Part shown: positions 9,452 through 21,280 of the stretch, one piece after another
How the letters are laid out: each line of letters starts with the position of its first letter
Numbering within the stretch: position 1 is the stretch's first letter
Origin: Paraglaciecola marina
GTDB lineage: Bacteria; Pseudomonadota; Gammaproteobacteria; Enterobacterales; Alteromonadaceae
DNA length: 64,000 nucleotides
Assembly (NCBI RefSeq): GCF_004360155.1
Contig: NZ_SAIS01000010.1
Location: 124,001 to 188,000 of the forward strand
Reading direction: 5' to 3'
Translations under genes and position numbers: made by a program
The notes under the pieces: model-generated
Database searches by the model: none
What the model was told of the DNA's origin: nothing
Seen by the model: only the letters and a program-made list of their open reading frames with translations

Positions 9452-11134
9452 TTAAAAACTAGCTTGATGTAAATTGTCTCTTAACTTATTCCAACTGATA
9501 ACGCCAATGATGTCATTTGGGGAGCTTGAGTATATGTATACAGCCCCTTGTCGTTTAGTTGCCAATATTCCATATACTTCGGCTAAGGTCGCTTGAGATT
9601 TTACGCCTTTCATTTCAGTGAAGGTAATACGTCTAGTGTCACAATCTGGCTCTTGGTCATAGCCTACAAGTGAATACTGCACCGCATCTTCAAGGTTGGA
9701 CTTACGTACCACAGTAGTATTTACAGATGAATCTAATAAATTCACTAAGTTATCATTTTGATCCACGACCAGCTTATAGTTATCTTCCATAACTGACAAC
9801 ACCCCCGTTTTTTGCAATTCCCCTAAAACAGAAGATAAGGTGTATGGAAGTTTTTGAAACTCTAATTGGCGGATAAAAATAGAGCTATTACCTAAAAACT
9901 GTGTAGAAGTAACGTAAGCCGGCACAATCACTAGGATTGCGGGTAATATTAATTGTGGACTATAGGATAACTCCATTACTGCTGATAATGCAGCTAAGGG
10001 AGCATGTACCACAGCGGCCATTAATCCCGCCATTCCGAGTAAAGAAAAGCTTCCTTGTAACTCGTTTGAGTTATCAACAAATAAACCAAGCGGAGCTGCG
10101 AGTATTGCACCGCTTATCATACCAATTACAAATACAGGCCCCATTACTCCACCAGGGATCCCTAGTCCTATAGCAATGATGGTTAGAAAAAACTTTGCAC
10201 ATAAGACTGCAATTAGTATTTTCATACTGTCATTTTCAGCAATAAATTCATGGGCAGAGTGAAAATGTGCGCCTAGAGAGTCGGGTAAAATAACCCCTAT
10301 TACCCCAGTGACTACACCGGCTATAATGAGTCGATAAACCATATTTAGACGATTCGAACGCTGCATTACGAACATTAGAAAGTTATTAAATAATGAGGCC
10401 ACAAAGCCAAGCACAATGCCAAAAATAATTAAGTACAGGTATACCCATTGGCTGAAATCATGAAATTGTATAAACGATAGTTCTTGTGCTTCGCCAAATA
10501 CAGCTCTGGTCATGACACTACCACAGGCCGCTGCTAGCATAACGGGTATAAATATGTGGATCCTGTACTCTCTGAGTACTACTTCCATTACAAAAATAAC
10601 GGCGGCAAAAGGGGTATTGAAAGACGCTGAAATACCCGCAGCAATGCCACACCCAGATAAAATTCTAATACTGTTGTTTGGTAATTTTAACCATTGCCCA
10701 AAAAAACTACTCCCGAAAGCCCCAAGGTGCACAGAAGGGCCCTCTCGACCTACAGAAAAGCCACTAGCTAAGGCAACGGCCCCACCTAAGAATTGATTGA
10801 CCGTGGTACGAAAAGGGATACGCCCAAAAAAATGTTTAATTCTGTGAATAACAAATGGGATCCCCATACGGTAATGTTTAAAGCCTGTCAGGTAGGCAAT
10901 GAAAATAATGCATAGTGCACCAATTATTGGTAATACAAGCCGGATAATTGGGTCTAATTCACCATATTGATTGGTTTCTACTAAAAACTTGGTTTGTAAC
11001 CAATCTACAGTTAATCGAAATAGTATAATTAGAGATGCCGCGCACACGCCCCCTATAATGCCTATAAGACACAATTGAATAGAAGTATTGGGTTTGGCGA
11101 GTTCTTTTCTAAAGGCGTTAAGGTTCATAAACAA
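9452..11134 (-). CDS. CLC family chloride channel/transporter
   Basis: The 560-residue protein has the CLC fold signatures: GREGPSVHLG with the gating glutamate E131, the SFNTPFAAVIF segment, and GIPGGVMGP. The ion-binding GSGIP loop is changed to RMGIP (Met 90 at the E. coli Ser107 site). Aligned from the gating Glu, the intracellular proton glutamate of E. coli ClcA (E203) is V185 here, next to a conserved E184. Valine at this site is typical of CLC channels rather than H+/Cl- exchangers. A soluble C-terminal part (about 440-560) resembles a degenerate CBS pair. It sits in the inner membrane. Transport mode is inferred, not shown. Confidence 0.9.
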   Translation of the reverse strand: MFMNLNAFRKELAKPNTSIQLCLIGIIGGVCAASLIILFRLTVDWLQTKFLVETNQYGELDPIIRLVLPIIGALCIIFIAYLTGFKHYRMGIPFVIHRIKHFFGRIPFRTTVNQFLGGAVALASGFSVGREGPSVHLGAFGSSFFGQWLKLPNNSIRILSGCGIAAGISASFNTPFAAVIFVMEVVLREYRIHIFIPVMLAAACGSVMTRAVFGEAQELSFIQFHDFSQWVYLYLIIFGIVLGFVASLFNNFLMFVMQRSNRLNMVYRLIIAGVVTGVIGVILPDSLGAHFHSAHEFIAENDSMKILIAVLCAKFFLTIIAIGLGIPGGVMGPVFVIGMISGAILAAPLGLFVDNSNELQGSFSLLGMAGLMAAVVHAPLAALSAVMELSYSPQLILPAILVIVPAYVTSTQFLGNSSIFIRQLEFQKLPYTLSSVLGELQKTGVLSVMEDNYKLVVDQNDNLVNLLDSSVNTTVVRKSNLEDAVQYSLVGYDQEPDCDTRRITFTEMKGVKSQATLAEVYGILATKRQGAVYIYSSSPNDIIGVISWNKLRDNLHQASF

Positions 11135-11253
11135 AAAGAAAGTATATTAATTGTTTAGCTCTCCACAGCTTATCACAAGCTATTGTATTTAAAACTAATT
11201 TTCAGAGTGTTAGTATGCAATTATGGTGACTTTAAAATCCTCGAGAGAATATC

Positions 11254-11952
11254 TTGACTCTAGCAGAGTATAAAAAACAGTTTGGGGCATTTCGGGTATA
11301 CGCTTTTTTGGTTGTAATCATTAGTGTAGCTTTGTATCTCGGCTTTAAATTAGGAGGGGCTAATCAAAGCAGACAAGCATCCCTTATTTCTATTCATGAG
11401 CAGAGTATTCAAAACCTAACTACTGAAAACTTAAAATTAACCAAAGACTTAAATGTGTTGGGCGTGGAACTCGAGGTCGCCAAGTTGGCGCAGATGCGCC
11501 ATAAAAGTGAAATCGAAACAATATTAGACCGAGAAAAAAAGTTAAAATCCACATTGGAATTTTATCAACAAGTCATGGCTCCAGAGCTTAAAGAAGAAGG
11601 GTTCTTTATTGAAGGTTTTTATGCCGAGCCTACATTAAGTGAAAATTCCTACCGCTTTGAGTTGGCATTGGTACAACATGAAAAAACAAAAAATACCCTT
11701 AAAGGTACCTTAAATATATCACTAGTCGGTAGTGAAAACGGCCAACCAAAAGAATACCCCCTTAAGCAATTTTTGCCCGAGCAACAGGCTTTGCGTTTTA
11801 GCTTTAAATACTTTCAATTACTTAATGGAGAAGTCACTCTTCCCGCGGGGTTTCAACCTGAAAAAGTCACAGTACACGCAGTTATTTATCAGTTTAAACG
11901 TAAAAAAGGTGAGTTAACCAGCACATTCGATTGGTTATCTACGCGGGAATAG
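11254..11952 (+). CDS. DUF6776 family membrane-anchored coiled-coil protein
   Basis: Translation from TTG at 11254 gives 232 residues: a short cytoplasmic N-terminus, one membrane helix (about 15-31), a coiled coil (about 45-108) and a compact beta-rich C-terminal domain (about 120-228). I recognise the pattern as DUF6776, a gammaproteobacterial family without a known role. A GAGAG ribosome site lies 6-10 bases before the TTG. It is directly upstream of erpA, with 74 bases between stop and ATG, an order I believe recurs in related genomes. The C-terminal domain should face the periplasm. Confidence 0.75.
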   Translation: MTLAEYKKQFGAFRVYAFLVVIISVALYLGFKLGGANQSRQASLISIHEQSIQNLTTENLKLTKDLNVLGVELEVAKLAQMRHKSEIETILDREKKLKSTLEFYQQVMAPELKEEGFFIEGFYAEPTLSENSYRFELALVQHEKTKNTLKGTLNISLVGSENGQPKEYPLKQFLPEQQALRFSFKYFQLLNGEVTLPAGFQPEKVTVHAVIYQFKRKKGELTSTFDWLSTRE

Positions 11953-12026
11953 TTGACCATTTTAGTCAGGTACTGGATAATCTATACTACATAGAGTGTC
12001 CTTATTGTTTAATTGAGATTTTTGTT

Positions 12027-12371
12027 ATGACCGTGCAAACCGCTTTACCTATTGAATTTTCAGATGCTGCTGCTAAAAAAGTAAAAAACTTAGTGGAGGA
12101 AGAAGAGAATCCAAACCTTAAACTACGTGTATACGTTACAGGTGGTGGGTGTTCTGGCTTTCAGTATGGCTTTACTTTTGATGAAAAGGTAAATGATGGC
12201 GATACAACTATTGATAAAAATGAAGTGACTTTAGTGGTTGATCCAATGAGCCTGCAATACTTAGTGGGTGGAGAAGTTGATTACACAGAAGGGTTAGAAG
12301 GTTCTAGATTCTTAGTCAATAACCCTAATGCAACCACAACCTGTGGCTGTGGTGCATCATTTACGGTTTAA
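12027..12371 (+). CDS. erpA: Iron-sulfur cluster insertion protein ErpA
   Basis: The start at ATG 12027 gives 114 residues, the exact length of E. coli ErpA; a longer open frame from 11931 is rejected because the extra N-terminus is not conserved in the family. The three cluster-binding cysteines are C42 (GGGCSGF), C106 and C108 (TCGCGA), identical in position to E. coli ErpA. ErpA is an A-type carrier that hands [4Fe-4S] clusters to apo-proteins such as the isoprenoid enzymes IspG/IspH and respiratory enzymes. It is cytoplasmic. It faces the DUF1338 gene tail to tail with only 33 bases between them. Confidence 0.97.
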   Translation: MTVQTALPIEFSDAAAKKVKNLVEEEENPNLKLRVYVTGGGCSGFQYGFTFDEKVNDGDTTIDKNEVTLVVDPMSLQYLVGGEVDYTEGLEGSRFLVNNPNATTTCGCGASFTV

Positions 12372-12404
12372 CCAAGTTAGCTGGACTATATTCTTGCTGA
12401 CGGA

Positions 12405-13226
12405 CTATTTGGAGTTTGTACTTTCAAATATTTTGTCAGCCGACGCAGCGACAAAACCTTGATATAACTCACCATTGCTCATTGGATACCGTTGAGCAAA
12501 CTCGTAGAAACAACTTGGTACTACTTTTTTCGCATCTGTAAACTCAACCTCAACCTTATCTGCCATGGTAGAAGACTGCGCCAGTAACACTTCAGGCCCG
12601 CCTTTTATTTCGCCACCAGAGGTATTTAACGTAAATCCAGCTTGTTTTAATTTGTTATTAACAGCGGCTAACTCATGAATACTTTGCATATGGTTCAAGC
12701 TAACAGTGAAGTGATTAGCACAATAGCCCCAGACAGACATCCAAGCTGCATATTCTGAGTGAGCAACTAAGATTTCATACTCTTGTAATGACACTTGCCA
12801 GTGTTTACCAGAATATAAAAAGTCATCTTGTTGCCAAGCATCATCTGCAACCCTTGTTAGCATTTTATTAATGATACTTTGAACTTGTTGAGGCATCTCC
12901 TCGATTAGCAATTCACTTATAAATACTTTTGGTTTCCTAGTGTCAGGGTGCTCAAAATGCTTTGCTCGCAGCTTTTTTTGTTCAAAGTTGTATTGACCTT
13001 GCTCTGTGTACCCTAAGTTCAAAAAATGTTGGGCTAATTTGTTCAAATTAACCTTATCCGCATTGAATGTACGTAGTGCAATATGGTCGTTTACTAAGCT
13101 CGATGCTTGCTGTGTTTCTTTAGCTTCGTATTCTTCTAGTAACTTATGAATTTTGAAAGCTGAAGGCGTAATTGCTACATAACTTTGCCATAACTTAGCA
13201 AAAAGGGTATTGATTTCGTGTGCCAT
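12405..13226 (-). CDS. DUF1338 family protein (HglS/YdcJ-related putative Fe(II) dioxygenase), short form
   Basis: The 273-residue product matches DUF1338. A family member, HglS of Pseudomonas, is an Fe(II)-dependent 2-oxoadipate dioxygenase/decarboxylase in lysine catabolism with a His-His-Glu metal triad. Candidate ligands here are H48 (NDHIALRTF), H172 (NHFTVSLN) and E226 or E228 (KVEVEF). HglS/YdcJ are near 450 residues, so this is the short form and its substrate may differ. It is the last gene of the argD/astC-astA-astD operon, 22 bases after astD, which suggests action on an arginine, ornithine or glutamate-family keto acid. That link is inference. Confidence 0.75.
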   Translation of the reverse strand: MAHEINTLFAKLWQSYVAITPSAFKIHKLLEEYEAKETQQASSLVNDHIALRTFNADKVNLNKLAQHFLNLGYTEQGQYNFEQKKLRAKHFEHPDTRKPKVFISELLIEEMPQQVQSIINKMLTRVADDAWQQDDFLYSGKHWQVSLQEYEILVAHSEYAAWMSVWGYCANHFTVSLNHMQSIHELAAVNNKLKQAGFTLNTSGGEIKGGPEVLLAQSSTMADKVEVEFTDAKKVVPSCFYEFAQRYPMSNGELYQGFVAASADKIFESTNSK

Positions 13227-13248
13227 AAAAATCCTTCCTTTGGTAAAG

Positions 13249-14715
13249 CTAGATACTTAATCCAGGGCTAAGGGTGCCAGGTAAAGTGACTTTTTCAAGT
13301 TCAACTGAGGCAACAGGGTAAGCACAATAATCAGCCGCATAATAGGCGCTTGCTCTATGGTTACCGCTATCGCCGATCCCTCCAAATGGAGCGGCTCCGC
13401 TCGCTCCAGTTATAGGTCTATTCCAATTAACAATACCAGCGCGAATACGCTGGTAAAAATACTGATAGTCATCTTTATTATCTGCTAATAAGCCTGCCGA
13501 TAAACCAAAACTGGTATTGTTGGCTTCTGCAATAGCATTGTCGAACGTGTCATAGCGTATTACTTTTAGTAGAGGTCCAAAATGTTCTTCATCTGGGAGT
13601 GTAGAGATGATATCAGTGACATCAATAATGCCAGGTGTGACAAAACCAGACTCAGTGTCTTGATGGACTAGTGGTACTAGTGACCTCGCACCTAACTCGG
13701 TAAGTTGTTGTTGAGCATTAACCATTAGGTTCGCTGCTTGCTTTGAAATCATAGCGCCCATAAACGGCTGTTCATCAGCGTCGTAATCACCAACCTTAAT
13801 ATTCTCAGTCGCTTTCGTAAGCTTTTGTAAAAGTTTATCACCAGCTGCCCCTTGCTCGATAAATAAACGTCGTGCACAGGTGCAGCGCTGCCCAGATGTA
13901 ACAAAAGCAGATTGAATAATATCGTGAACGGCTGCATTGATATCAGCTACGTCTTTGACGATTAAGGGGTTGTTACCGCCCATTTCTAACGCTAATATTT
14001 TGCCTGGGTGTCCTGCAAATTGTTCATGTAATATTTTACCAGTACGAGAACTGCCGGTGAAAAACAGTCCATCTAAACCTGTATGAGATGCTAGTGCTTT
14101 ACCAGTTTCAACTTCCCCTTGAACCATATTCAAAACGCCAGCAGGTAGTCCGGCTTGTTCCCATAAATGGATGGTTTTTTCAGCTACTAAAGGGGTTAGA
14201 TCAGAAGGCTTGAATACTATGGTGTTGCCAGCGAGTAATGCCGGGACAATATGCCCATTTGGTAGGTGTCCAGGGAAATTGTAAGGGCCAAAAACCGCTA
14301 CCACGCCATGGGGTTTATGGCGAATAAACGCTTTGCCTAAAGGCATTGCGTTTTCTACTGTGCCGGTTCTGTCATGGTAGGCCTTTTCTGATAAGCCGAT
14401 TTTTCCAATCATAGCAGCAACTTCTGTTGCTGTTTCCCATAAAGGTTTCCCCGTTTCTTGAGCAATAGAAAGGGCGAGAGCGGACTTATTATCAGCTAAT
14501 AGTGCCGCAAACTTTTTTACATAGGCTAAGCGAGTTTCAAGGGGCGTATTGCTCCAAGGAACAAAAGCCAAACGGGCTGCTTTTATTGCAGCATCAACTT
14601 GACTCGTATCAGCGGACTTAGCCTGCCAGATAGTTTGCTTTTTTGCAGGATCGATAGATTGAATATTATGTCCGTTACCTAAGTGCCAGACCCCATCAAT
14701 AAAATGAGTAGTCAT
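13249..14715 (-). CDS. astD: N-succinylglutamate 5-semialdehyde dehydrogenase
   Basis: This 488-residue NAD-dependent aldehyde dehydrogenase carries out the fourth step of the arginine succinyltransferase pathway, oxidising N-succinylglutamate semialdehyde to N-succinylglutamate. It has FTGSSRTGK (cofactor region, about 220-228), the catalytic Glu in LEMGGNNP (about 243-250) and the catalytic Cys in [10 protein letters not shown] (about 275-284). Length matches E. coli AstD (492). It begins 2 bases after the astA stop, so the two are tightly coupled. Confidence 0.95.
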   Translation of the reverse strand: MTTHFIDGVWHLGNGHNIQSIDPAKKQTIWQAKSADTSQVDAAIKAARLAFVPWSNTPLETRLAYVKKFAALLADNKSALALSIAQETGKPLWETATEVAAMIGKIGLSEKAYHDRTGTVENAMPLGKAFIRHKPHGVVAVFGPYNFPGHLPNGHIVPALLAGNTIVFKPSDLTPLVAEKTIHLWEQAGLPAGVLNMVQGEVETGKALASHTGLDGLFFTGSSRTGKILHEQFAGHPGKILALEMGGNNPLIVKDVADINAAVHDIIQSAFVTSGQRCTCARRLFIEQGAAGDKLLQKLTKATENIKVGDYDADEQPFMGAMISKQAANLMVNAQQQLTELGARSLVPLVHQDTESGFVTPGIIDVTDIISTLPDEEHFGPLLKVIRYDTFDNAIAEANNTSFGLSAGLLADNKDDYQYFYQRIRAGIVNWNRPITGASGAAPFGGIGDSGNHRASAYYAADYCAYPVASVELEKVTLPGTLSPGLSI

Positions 14716-14717
14716 GA

Positions 14718-15752
14718 TTATGTCCTGAAGTGAGTAGGGGCAAAGCGAATTTCATCACCGTCTTTGATGCCCAATGCGTCAGCTGATTGCTGACTTATAA
14801 TTGCGTAGTTTGATTGTTTGTCGACTTCAAGGCTGGTACAGATACCTCTAAAGTCTTTAATCTGCGTATTAATAGCGAAAAACCTTCGCTCTGACTCAGG
14901 TAGTTGTGCTTGAACCTTAACAGGCATTTTTCGACTAGTTTGTGCTGTTCTAATATGTTTTAGGTTGGCTTCAACCGTAGGGCCGGCATCAAAAATATCT
15001 ACATACCCTCTAGAGCTAAACCCTTCTTGCTCTAGTAATTGTAAAGCTGGTTTGGTTTTTTCGTGGACTTGTCCGATGACGGCTTGAGCTTGTTTACTTA
15101 GTAAGCTCACGTAAATAGGATACTTGGGCATTAATTCAGCAATAAACTGTTTCTGCCCAATACCTGTGAGGTAGTCTACCGTTGGAAAGTCCATCGAGAA
15201 GAAATGCTCTTCTAGCCACTGCCAAAAGGGCGACTGACCAGTGTCGTCATTTATACCTCGCATCTCTGCGATTATGGTGTCATCAAATCTTTGTTGATGC
15301 TCCATCATGAACAAAAATCTAAATTTTGATAGTAATCGCCCGTTTAAATTTTCACGTGCGCTTTGTCGTAAAAATAGGGTGCAAATTTCAGATACACCCG
15401 TGTAATCGTTGCAAAGAGTTAAAATATCTACAGTGTTGTAAATATTTAACTCCCGAGAGGCGTGCACCACCTTGCTTAAATGATAATGGTAAAATGCATC
15501 ATCTAAACCGACACTGGAGGCAATGCCGCTGGTACCTACTACTTCTTTAGTTTGAGTATCTTGCATTACAAATAAATAGCTTTCATCACCTGGCTGAGTC
15601 ACTGATTTATTAAATGACTCAAGTGATTTATCAATTTTACTATTCAATAATGCTTCATTTACAGGTAAGGACGTAAAACCCACACCTGACTCTTGAGCTA
15701 TGGCATGTAAAGATGAGTAGTCGCTCTTTTTTATGGGGCGAATAACTTTCAT
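14718..15752 (-). CDS. astA: Arginine N-succinyltransferase
   Basis: The 344-residue protein is the first enzyme of the AST pathway, moving succinyl from succinyl-CoA to arginine. The N-terminus [15 protein letters not shown] and the later blocks EMRG, FFSMDF and PIYVSLL are characteristic of AstA, and the length equals E. coli AstA (344). It sits 21 bases after argD/astC and just ahead of astD. astB and astE, needed to complete the pathway, are not in this window. Confidence 0.95.
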   Translation of the reverse strand: MKVIRPIKKSDYSSLHAIAQESGVGFTSLPVNEALLNSKIDKSLESFNKSVTQPGDESYLFVMQDTQTKEVVGTSGIASSVGLDDAFYHYHLSKVVHASRELNIYNTVDILTLCNDYTGVSEICTLFLRQSARENLNGRLLSKFRFLFMMEHQQRFDDTIIAEMRGINDDTGQSPFWQWLEEHFFSMDFPTVDYLTGIGQKQFIAELMPKYPIYVSLLSKQAQAVIGQVHEKTKPALQLLEQEGFSSRGYVDIFDAGPTVEANLKHIRTAQTSRKMPVKVQAQLPESERRFFAINTQIKDFRGICTSLEVDKQSNYAIISQQSADALGIKDGDEIRFAPTHFRT

Positions 15753-15773
15753 ACTTTCTTCCTTGTAGTTATC

Positions 15774-16988
<1,215 letters not shown>

Positions 16989-17132
16989 TTAGGTATATAA
17001 GCCTCACGGAAACAATCTTTGTGATGACTTTGGCCAAAAAAGAAAAATATTATGTCAGAACAATTCCTCTCTGTCTGCAATGAAATTTTACGCCACACGG
17101 TATTTTTAAAGGGTTTCTATTAGTTTTTCATG

Positions 17133-17149
17133 AATAGTGAATAACTATT
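17133..17149. promoter_or_regulatory. Possible ArgR-like operator upstream of argD/astC
   Basis: An inverted repeat AATAGT-GAATA-ACTATT sits within a run of repeated TGAATA-like half sites, 154 bases upstream of the argD/astC start. ArgR boxes are AT-rich imperfect palindromes built on TGAAT/ATTCA. The match is loose and the call is tentative. Confidence 0.25.
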
Positions 17150-17258
17150 AATTTATATTTCGGGGATTGAAATTCTTTAGGGTAAAGTCGTTACTATTAT
17201 TGCAGCGCCTTAATTGTGGAGGTACAAATTAGTGATTTTGCATTAATATGCGTAAAAA

Positions 17259-18422
17259 TTATTCTGCACCAAATGTAAGATCTAAGGTTCGAAGGTCGGT
17301 AGTCTTGAGTATTTCAAGGTATCCTTTAGGCATATTTAGGCTTCTTACAAAGTCTTTCGATTGTTGTAAATCAATTAATTTATAGCCTTTTAATATTCTA
17401 TATTGTGCATATCCATGACCTTGTTTTACCGCTTTTGTTAAAGCCGAAATGTCTGCGGCACGTTTATTTTCCGCTAATTCTTGCATAGCATTGCCAATAA
17501 ATACCCTCTTTAAATCCATTTTTTGTATAAGTTTGGTGCTTGTTTTTAGAGCATATTCTGAGTTTAAGTGGTTAAGAAAGTGACCTGATGGAGTGAGTTT
17601 TAAAAGGGCTAAATGCTCATCGTGTTTACGAGCTGCTTCTGTTTCTTTTAAAGCTTGTATTTGCACATTATCAAATATTCTAAAATACAGTTTAGTAATC
17701 ACTATTTTACCAAGCTGCCTAAACATGCCAAGACAAAAAGCATGGTTGTGATTTAGGCCTGCAGCTCGTGCTATTTTTTTAGAAGCTAAGGCGCTTGCTA
17801 AAGCCTCTTCCCATATCCTCGTTTTTATAGTGGGGTAGGGGTCTGTTATTTGCGGCAATACTCGCCTAAAAGCTAAGCAAGTGGCGGCTATAGTTAGGTT
17901 TTCTATGCCAAAAAAGCCTAATGCTGCTCTCATATTGTCAACCACGACTAGCTTACCTTTGCTGTCTGTTCTTCTGTATTTAGGTTGGTTGATCATTTTT
18001 AGCAGATCATTATAAAACCATGGTACGTCGGCTGCCAAAGGTTCGATTGATGAGATTGTGGCGGCTTTTAAACTTGTTGCATCTAATAACTGTGGCGTAG
18101 TGCTATCTAAACCTAATACTTTGTTATACAAAAAATCTACATCAATAAGACTTTCGGCTAATTGCGTTTTAACTTCATTATTTACTTGGTCAGATATCGA
18201 ATTTATGAAGGATAACTCTGATTTGATATTTAAGTCTTTTTCTTGAATCGCTTGCTTTTCAACACGCAGCAGTGATCGTGCTGTTTTACTTTGAGCTATT
18301 TCAATTTTACTTAATTTAGGTTTTCCATCTTGCATTAAATTTTGTTGAGCTTGTTTTAAATCTAAAAACAAATCATCAAAGCGGATCTTAATTAGTTGGT
18401 CGATGGGTAAAGGTTGGCTCAT
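17259..18422 (-). CDS. HDOD domain protein
   Basis: The 387-residue soluble protein has an N-terminal helical region (about 1-110) and a central-to-C-terminal all-helical HDOD-like domain (about 115-320), seen in segments such as VDNMRAALGFFGIENL and HAFCLGMFRQLGKIV. HDOD domains descend from HD hydrolases but lack the metal-binding His-Asp set, and they act in signalling, often with cyclic di-GMP or chemotaxis proteins. No catalytic or receiver domain is attached. It stands alone between the argD/astC operon and pabA. Confidence 0.8.
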   Translation of the reverse strand: MSQPLPIDQLIKIRFDDLFLDLKQAQQNLMQDGKPKLSKIEIAQSKTARSLLRVEKQAIQEKDLNIKSELSFINSISDQVNNEVKTQLAESLIDVDFLYNKVLGLDSTTPQLLDATSLKAATISSIEPLAADVPWFYNDLLKMINQPKYRRTDSKGKLVVVDNMRAALGFFGIENLTIAATCLAFRRVLPQITDPYPTIKTRIWEEALASALASKKIARAAGLNHNHAFCLGMFRQLGKIVITKLYFRIFDNVQIQALKETEAARKHDEHLALLKLTPSGHFLNHLNSEYALKTSTKLIQKMDLKRVFIGNAMQELAENKRAADISALTKAVKQGHGYAQYRILKGYKLIDLQQSKDFVRSLNMPKGYLEILKTTDLRTLDLTFGAE

Positions 18423-18617
18423 TTAATGTAAGGTTTCTTATTCGTTGTTTGTTTTATAATTTAAAGGTGAATGAAAGTTACTGCGTCAATCTATTTGTCA
18501 GCTATTTTAGTCTCTAATGTGATTTTACACAGACACACAGTTAACATCATTGTTTGCAGCATTTATTCATGAGTCTTTAACGGAATTCACTTAGGTTTAC
18601 TTTAACTAATTTTTTTA

Positions 18618-19226
18618 TTAAGTGCATTTTAAGAAATTATTAAGTAACTCATGTCCATATTCAGTCAATAGCGACTCTGGATGAAACTGCACCCCAAAAA
18701 TGGGTAAGCTGTTATGCTCAATGGCCATTACCTCTCCTTCAACTTTTATATCAGCAGTGAGTTCGTGGTGGAATTGCTCTTCACCACACCATGCCGTGAC
18801 CTTAAATTCTTTCGGTATAGTTTGGGCTTGAAGTAAAAGCGAATGGTAACGTGTTGCCCTAAAAGGGCTGCTAATACCTTTAAATAAATTCGAAGAGCTG
18901 TGGAATACTTGGGCAGTCTTACCATGTATTATTTTATTTGCATTGATTACCCTAGCACCAAAAACTTGGCCAATGGCTTGGTGCCCTAAACAGACCCCCA
19001 ATATTGGTATTTTCCCAGCAAAATGACGGATTGCTTCAAGTGTAATACCTGCTTCATTTGGTGTACATGGACCGGGTGAAAATACCAAATGTTGGGGGGC
19101 TAATGCTGCAATATCGTCGCAGCTAATCTGGTCATTACGAACTATTTTTACATCTTGGCCCAACTCTACAAAATAGCGGGCCAAATTGTGGGTAAAAGAG
19201 TCATAATTATCAATTAATAAAAGCAT
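18618..19226 (-). CDS. pabA: Aminodeoxychorismate/anthranilate synthase glutamine amidotransferase
   Basis: The 202-residue class I glutamine amidotransferase carries the full triad: C79 in GVCLGHQ, H182 and E184 in FHPES. It releases ammonia from glutamine for p-aminobenzoate (with PabB) or anthranilate (with TrpE). PabA is preferred to TrpG because of its location next to argD and trpS, as in enteric relatives, and because no other trp synthesis gene is near. The start is 6 bases after the trpS stop, so they are cotranscribed. Confidence 0.88.
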   Translation of the reverse strand: MLLLIDNYDSFTHNLARYFVELGQDVKIVRNDQISCDDIAALAPQHLVFSPGPCTPNEAGITLEAIRHFAGKIPILGVCLGHQAIGQVFGARVINANKIIHGKTAQVFHSSSNLFKGISSPFRATRYHSLLLQAQTIPKEFKVTAWCGEEQFHHELTADIKVEGEVMAIEHNSLPIFGVQFHPESLLTEYGHELLNNFLKCT

Positions 19227-19232
19227 AAAAAG

Positions 19233-20237
19233 TTAAGGTCGTTTGATAAACCCCACTGCATCGTAGACTTTTTCAAGAGTTTTAGAGGCACGGTCACTTG
19301 CTTTTTCAGCCCCACTTTTCATAATTTTATTTAGTTCAGTTTGGTCTTCCCGTAGTGCATGAAATTTTTCTTGAATGGGTTCTAGTAATGCCACAACTGC
19401 ATCGGCAACATCTGTTTTAAGGTGCCCATACATTTTGCCTTCATACTCAGGTACTAAGCTATCTATAGACTTATTTGTTGCACAAGATAATAGAGTTAAG
19501 AGGTTAGACACACCGGGCTTATCTTTTATATCAAAGTAAATACGTGCCTGTTCGTCAGAGTCAGTGACTGCTCGTTTTATTTTTTTGGCGATCTTTTTAG
19601 GATCTTCCAATAGACCAACAAAATTATTTACGTTGTCATCAGACTTAGACATCTTTTTAGTTGGGTCTTGTAAGCTCATTACCCTAGCGCCAAACTCAGG
19701 AATGAAAGGTTCAGGTACTGTAAAAGTATTGCCATACAAATTATTAAAGCGTGTCGCAATATCACGGGTCAATTCTAAGTGTTGTTTTTGATCATCGCCC
19801 ACCGGAACTTGATTGGCTTGATACAATAATATATCTGCTGCCATCAACGCAGGGTATGTATATAAACCAGAGTTGATGTTAGAAACGTTTTTGGCTGACT
19901 TGTCTTTGAATTGTGTCATACGGTTCAACTCACCCATTTGCGCATAACAGTTCATTATCCAGCCCAACTGAGTATGTTCAGGAACATGAGACTGCATGAA
20001 AATTGTGCTTTTTTGAGGGCTGATACCGCAAGCCACATACAAGGCTAGCCCATCTAAACATGCTTGATGAAGTGCTTTAGGGTCTTGCCTTACAGTAATG
20101 GCATGTAAATCAACTAGCATATAAAGGCAATCATGGTCATCTTGCATGTTCACCCATTGACGCAGAGCGCCTATATAGTTTCCTATGGTAAGTTGACCTG
20201 AAGGCTGGCAGCCACTGAGTACAATTGGTTTAGTCAT
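19233..20237 (-). CDS. trpS: Tryptophanyl-tRNA synthetase
   Basis: This 334-residue class I synthetase charges tRNA-Trp. It shows the HIGH-equivalent TIGN in [13 protein letters not shown] (about 13-25) and the KMSKS loop in [10 protein letters not shown] (about 193-202). The length equals E. coli TrpS (334). It follows rpe by 52 bases and precedes pabA by 6; the gph gene found between rpe and trpS in E. coli is absent. Confidence 0.97.
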   Translation of the reverse strand: MTKPIVLSGCQPSGQLTIGNYIGALRQWVNMQDDHDCLYMLVDLHAITVRQDPKALHQACLDGLALYVACGISPQKSTIFMQSHVPEHTQLGWIMNCYAQMGELNRMTQFKDKSAKNVSNINSGLYTYPALMAADILLYQANQVPVGDDQKQHLELTRDIATRFNNLYGNTFTVPEPFIPEFGARVMSLQDPTKKMSKSDDNVNNFVGLLEDPKKIAKKIKRAVTDSDEQARIYFDIKDKPGVSNLLTLLSCATNKSIDSLVPEYEGKMYGHLKTDVADAVVALLEPIQEKFHALREDQTELNKIMKSGAEKASDRASKTLEKVYDAVGFIKRP

Positions 20238-20289
20238 ATATGCTTCTATTATCTTTAATTTTTTTAATTGTTTGGCTACGGGGACTTTA

Positions 20290-20967
20290 TTAGTTAGCTA
20301 AAGAAAGCTCCGCTCGCATTTTATTGATTACATCTCGGTAATCTGCTTGACCGAAAATCGCTGACCCTGCTACAAACATATCTGCACCAGCTTCTGCAAT
20401 GGCGCGAATATTATCGATTTTTACGCCCCCGTCAATTTCTAATCGAATATCATAGCCAGAACTATCTATTAAATTTCTAGTTTTACGCAGTTTATCAAGA
20501 GATTCTGGAATGAAACTTTGGCCACCAAACCCAGGATTTACCGACATCAATAATATGTGATGTAGCTTGTGCATGACATGATCTAGGTGTGTTAAAGGTG
20601 TCGCAGGGTTAAACACTAACCCTGGTTTACAGCCATTGTCGATAATTAATTGTAAACTTCGGTCTATATGCTGCGAAGCTTCTGGGTGAAAGCTAATGTA
20701 ACTTGCACCAGCATCAGCAAACTGCTTTATCATATCATCTACTGGTTGCACCATAAGGTGCACGTCAATATCGGCGGTCAGCCCTTTCTTTCTTAATGCT
20801 TCACACACTAAAGGTCCAATAGTTAAGTTGGGTACATAGTGATTGTCCATCACGTCAAAATGAACCACATCAGCACCTGCGGCTAAAACGTTGTCAACCT
20901 CCTCGCCTAGCCGAGTGAAATCTGCAGATAAGATAGATGGGGCAATTAGGTAAGGTTGTTTATTCAT
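20290..20967 (-). CDS. rpe: Ribulose-phosphate 3-epimerase
   Basis: The 225-residue TIM-barrel enzyme interconverts ribulose 5-phosphate and xylulose 5-phosphate in the pentose phosphate pathway. Family blocks are visible: [31 protein letters not shown] with metal-site His and Asp, the VNPGFGGQ phosphate loop and LEIDGGV with a catalytic Asp. Length is identical to E. coli Rpe. It is the first gene of the rpe-trpS-pabA group. Confidence 0.97.
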   Translation of the reverse strand: MNKQPYLIAPSILSADFTRLGEEVDNVLAAGADVVHFDVMDNHYVPNLTIGPLVCEALRKKGLTADIDVHLMVQPVDDMIKQFADAGASYISFHPEASQHIDRSLQLIIDNGCKPGLVFNPATPLTHLDHVMHKLHHILLMSVNPGFGGQSFIPESLDKLRKTRNLIDSSGYDIRLEIDGGVKIDNIRAIAEAGADMFVAGSAIFGQADYRDVINKMRAELSLAN

Positions 20968-21280
20968 GATTGTCTCGTATGTAAGTGAATCAATATTTTA
21001 TCTAAACCTGAATAGGGATGAAAGCCTGTAGCTTTGCACCAAAAAGGTTCGTAAGCTGTATTTTGGTGCGCAAATTCATATTAAAAAGAAATTAATTGAG
21101 TTAATTAATTTCACGTGTTGTTAAAAAATATTTAATTAAAACAAATGGATAGATTGTTTCCCAAGTACAATCATTGTACGTTTTTTTATAGGCATTGGAT
21201 TTGCTTTCAGTAGGCAAATAATAAAAATAATATGATAAAAAAACAGTAAAATTTTAATAATAATCGGAGTAACACAATAC
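20968..21280. other. Intergenic region between rpe and the TorF porin gene, with palindromes
   Basis: The two flanking genes are divergent, so promoters for both should lie here. Two inverted repeats are visible: GCACCAAAA (21036-21044) with TTTTGGTGC (21061-21069), and the 15-base palindrome GTACAAT-C-ATTGTAC (21165-21179). They could be operators for the porin. No coding frame is convincing. Confidence 0.4.

Noticed and set aside
11931-12026. N-terminal extension of ErpA
   Set aside because: The ATG at 12027 gives exactly the family length and cysteine positions; the extension overlaps the DUF6776 gene.
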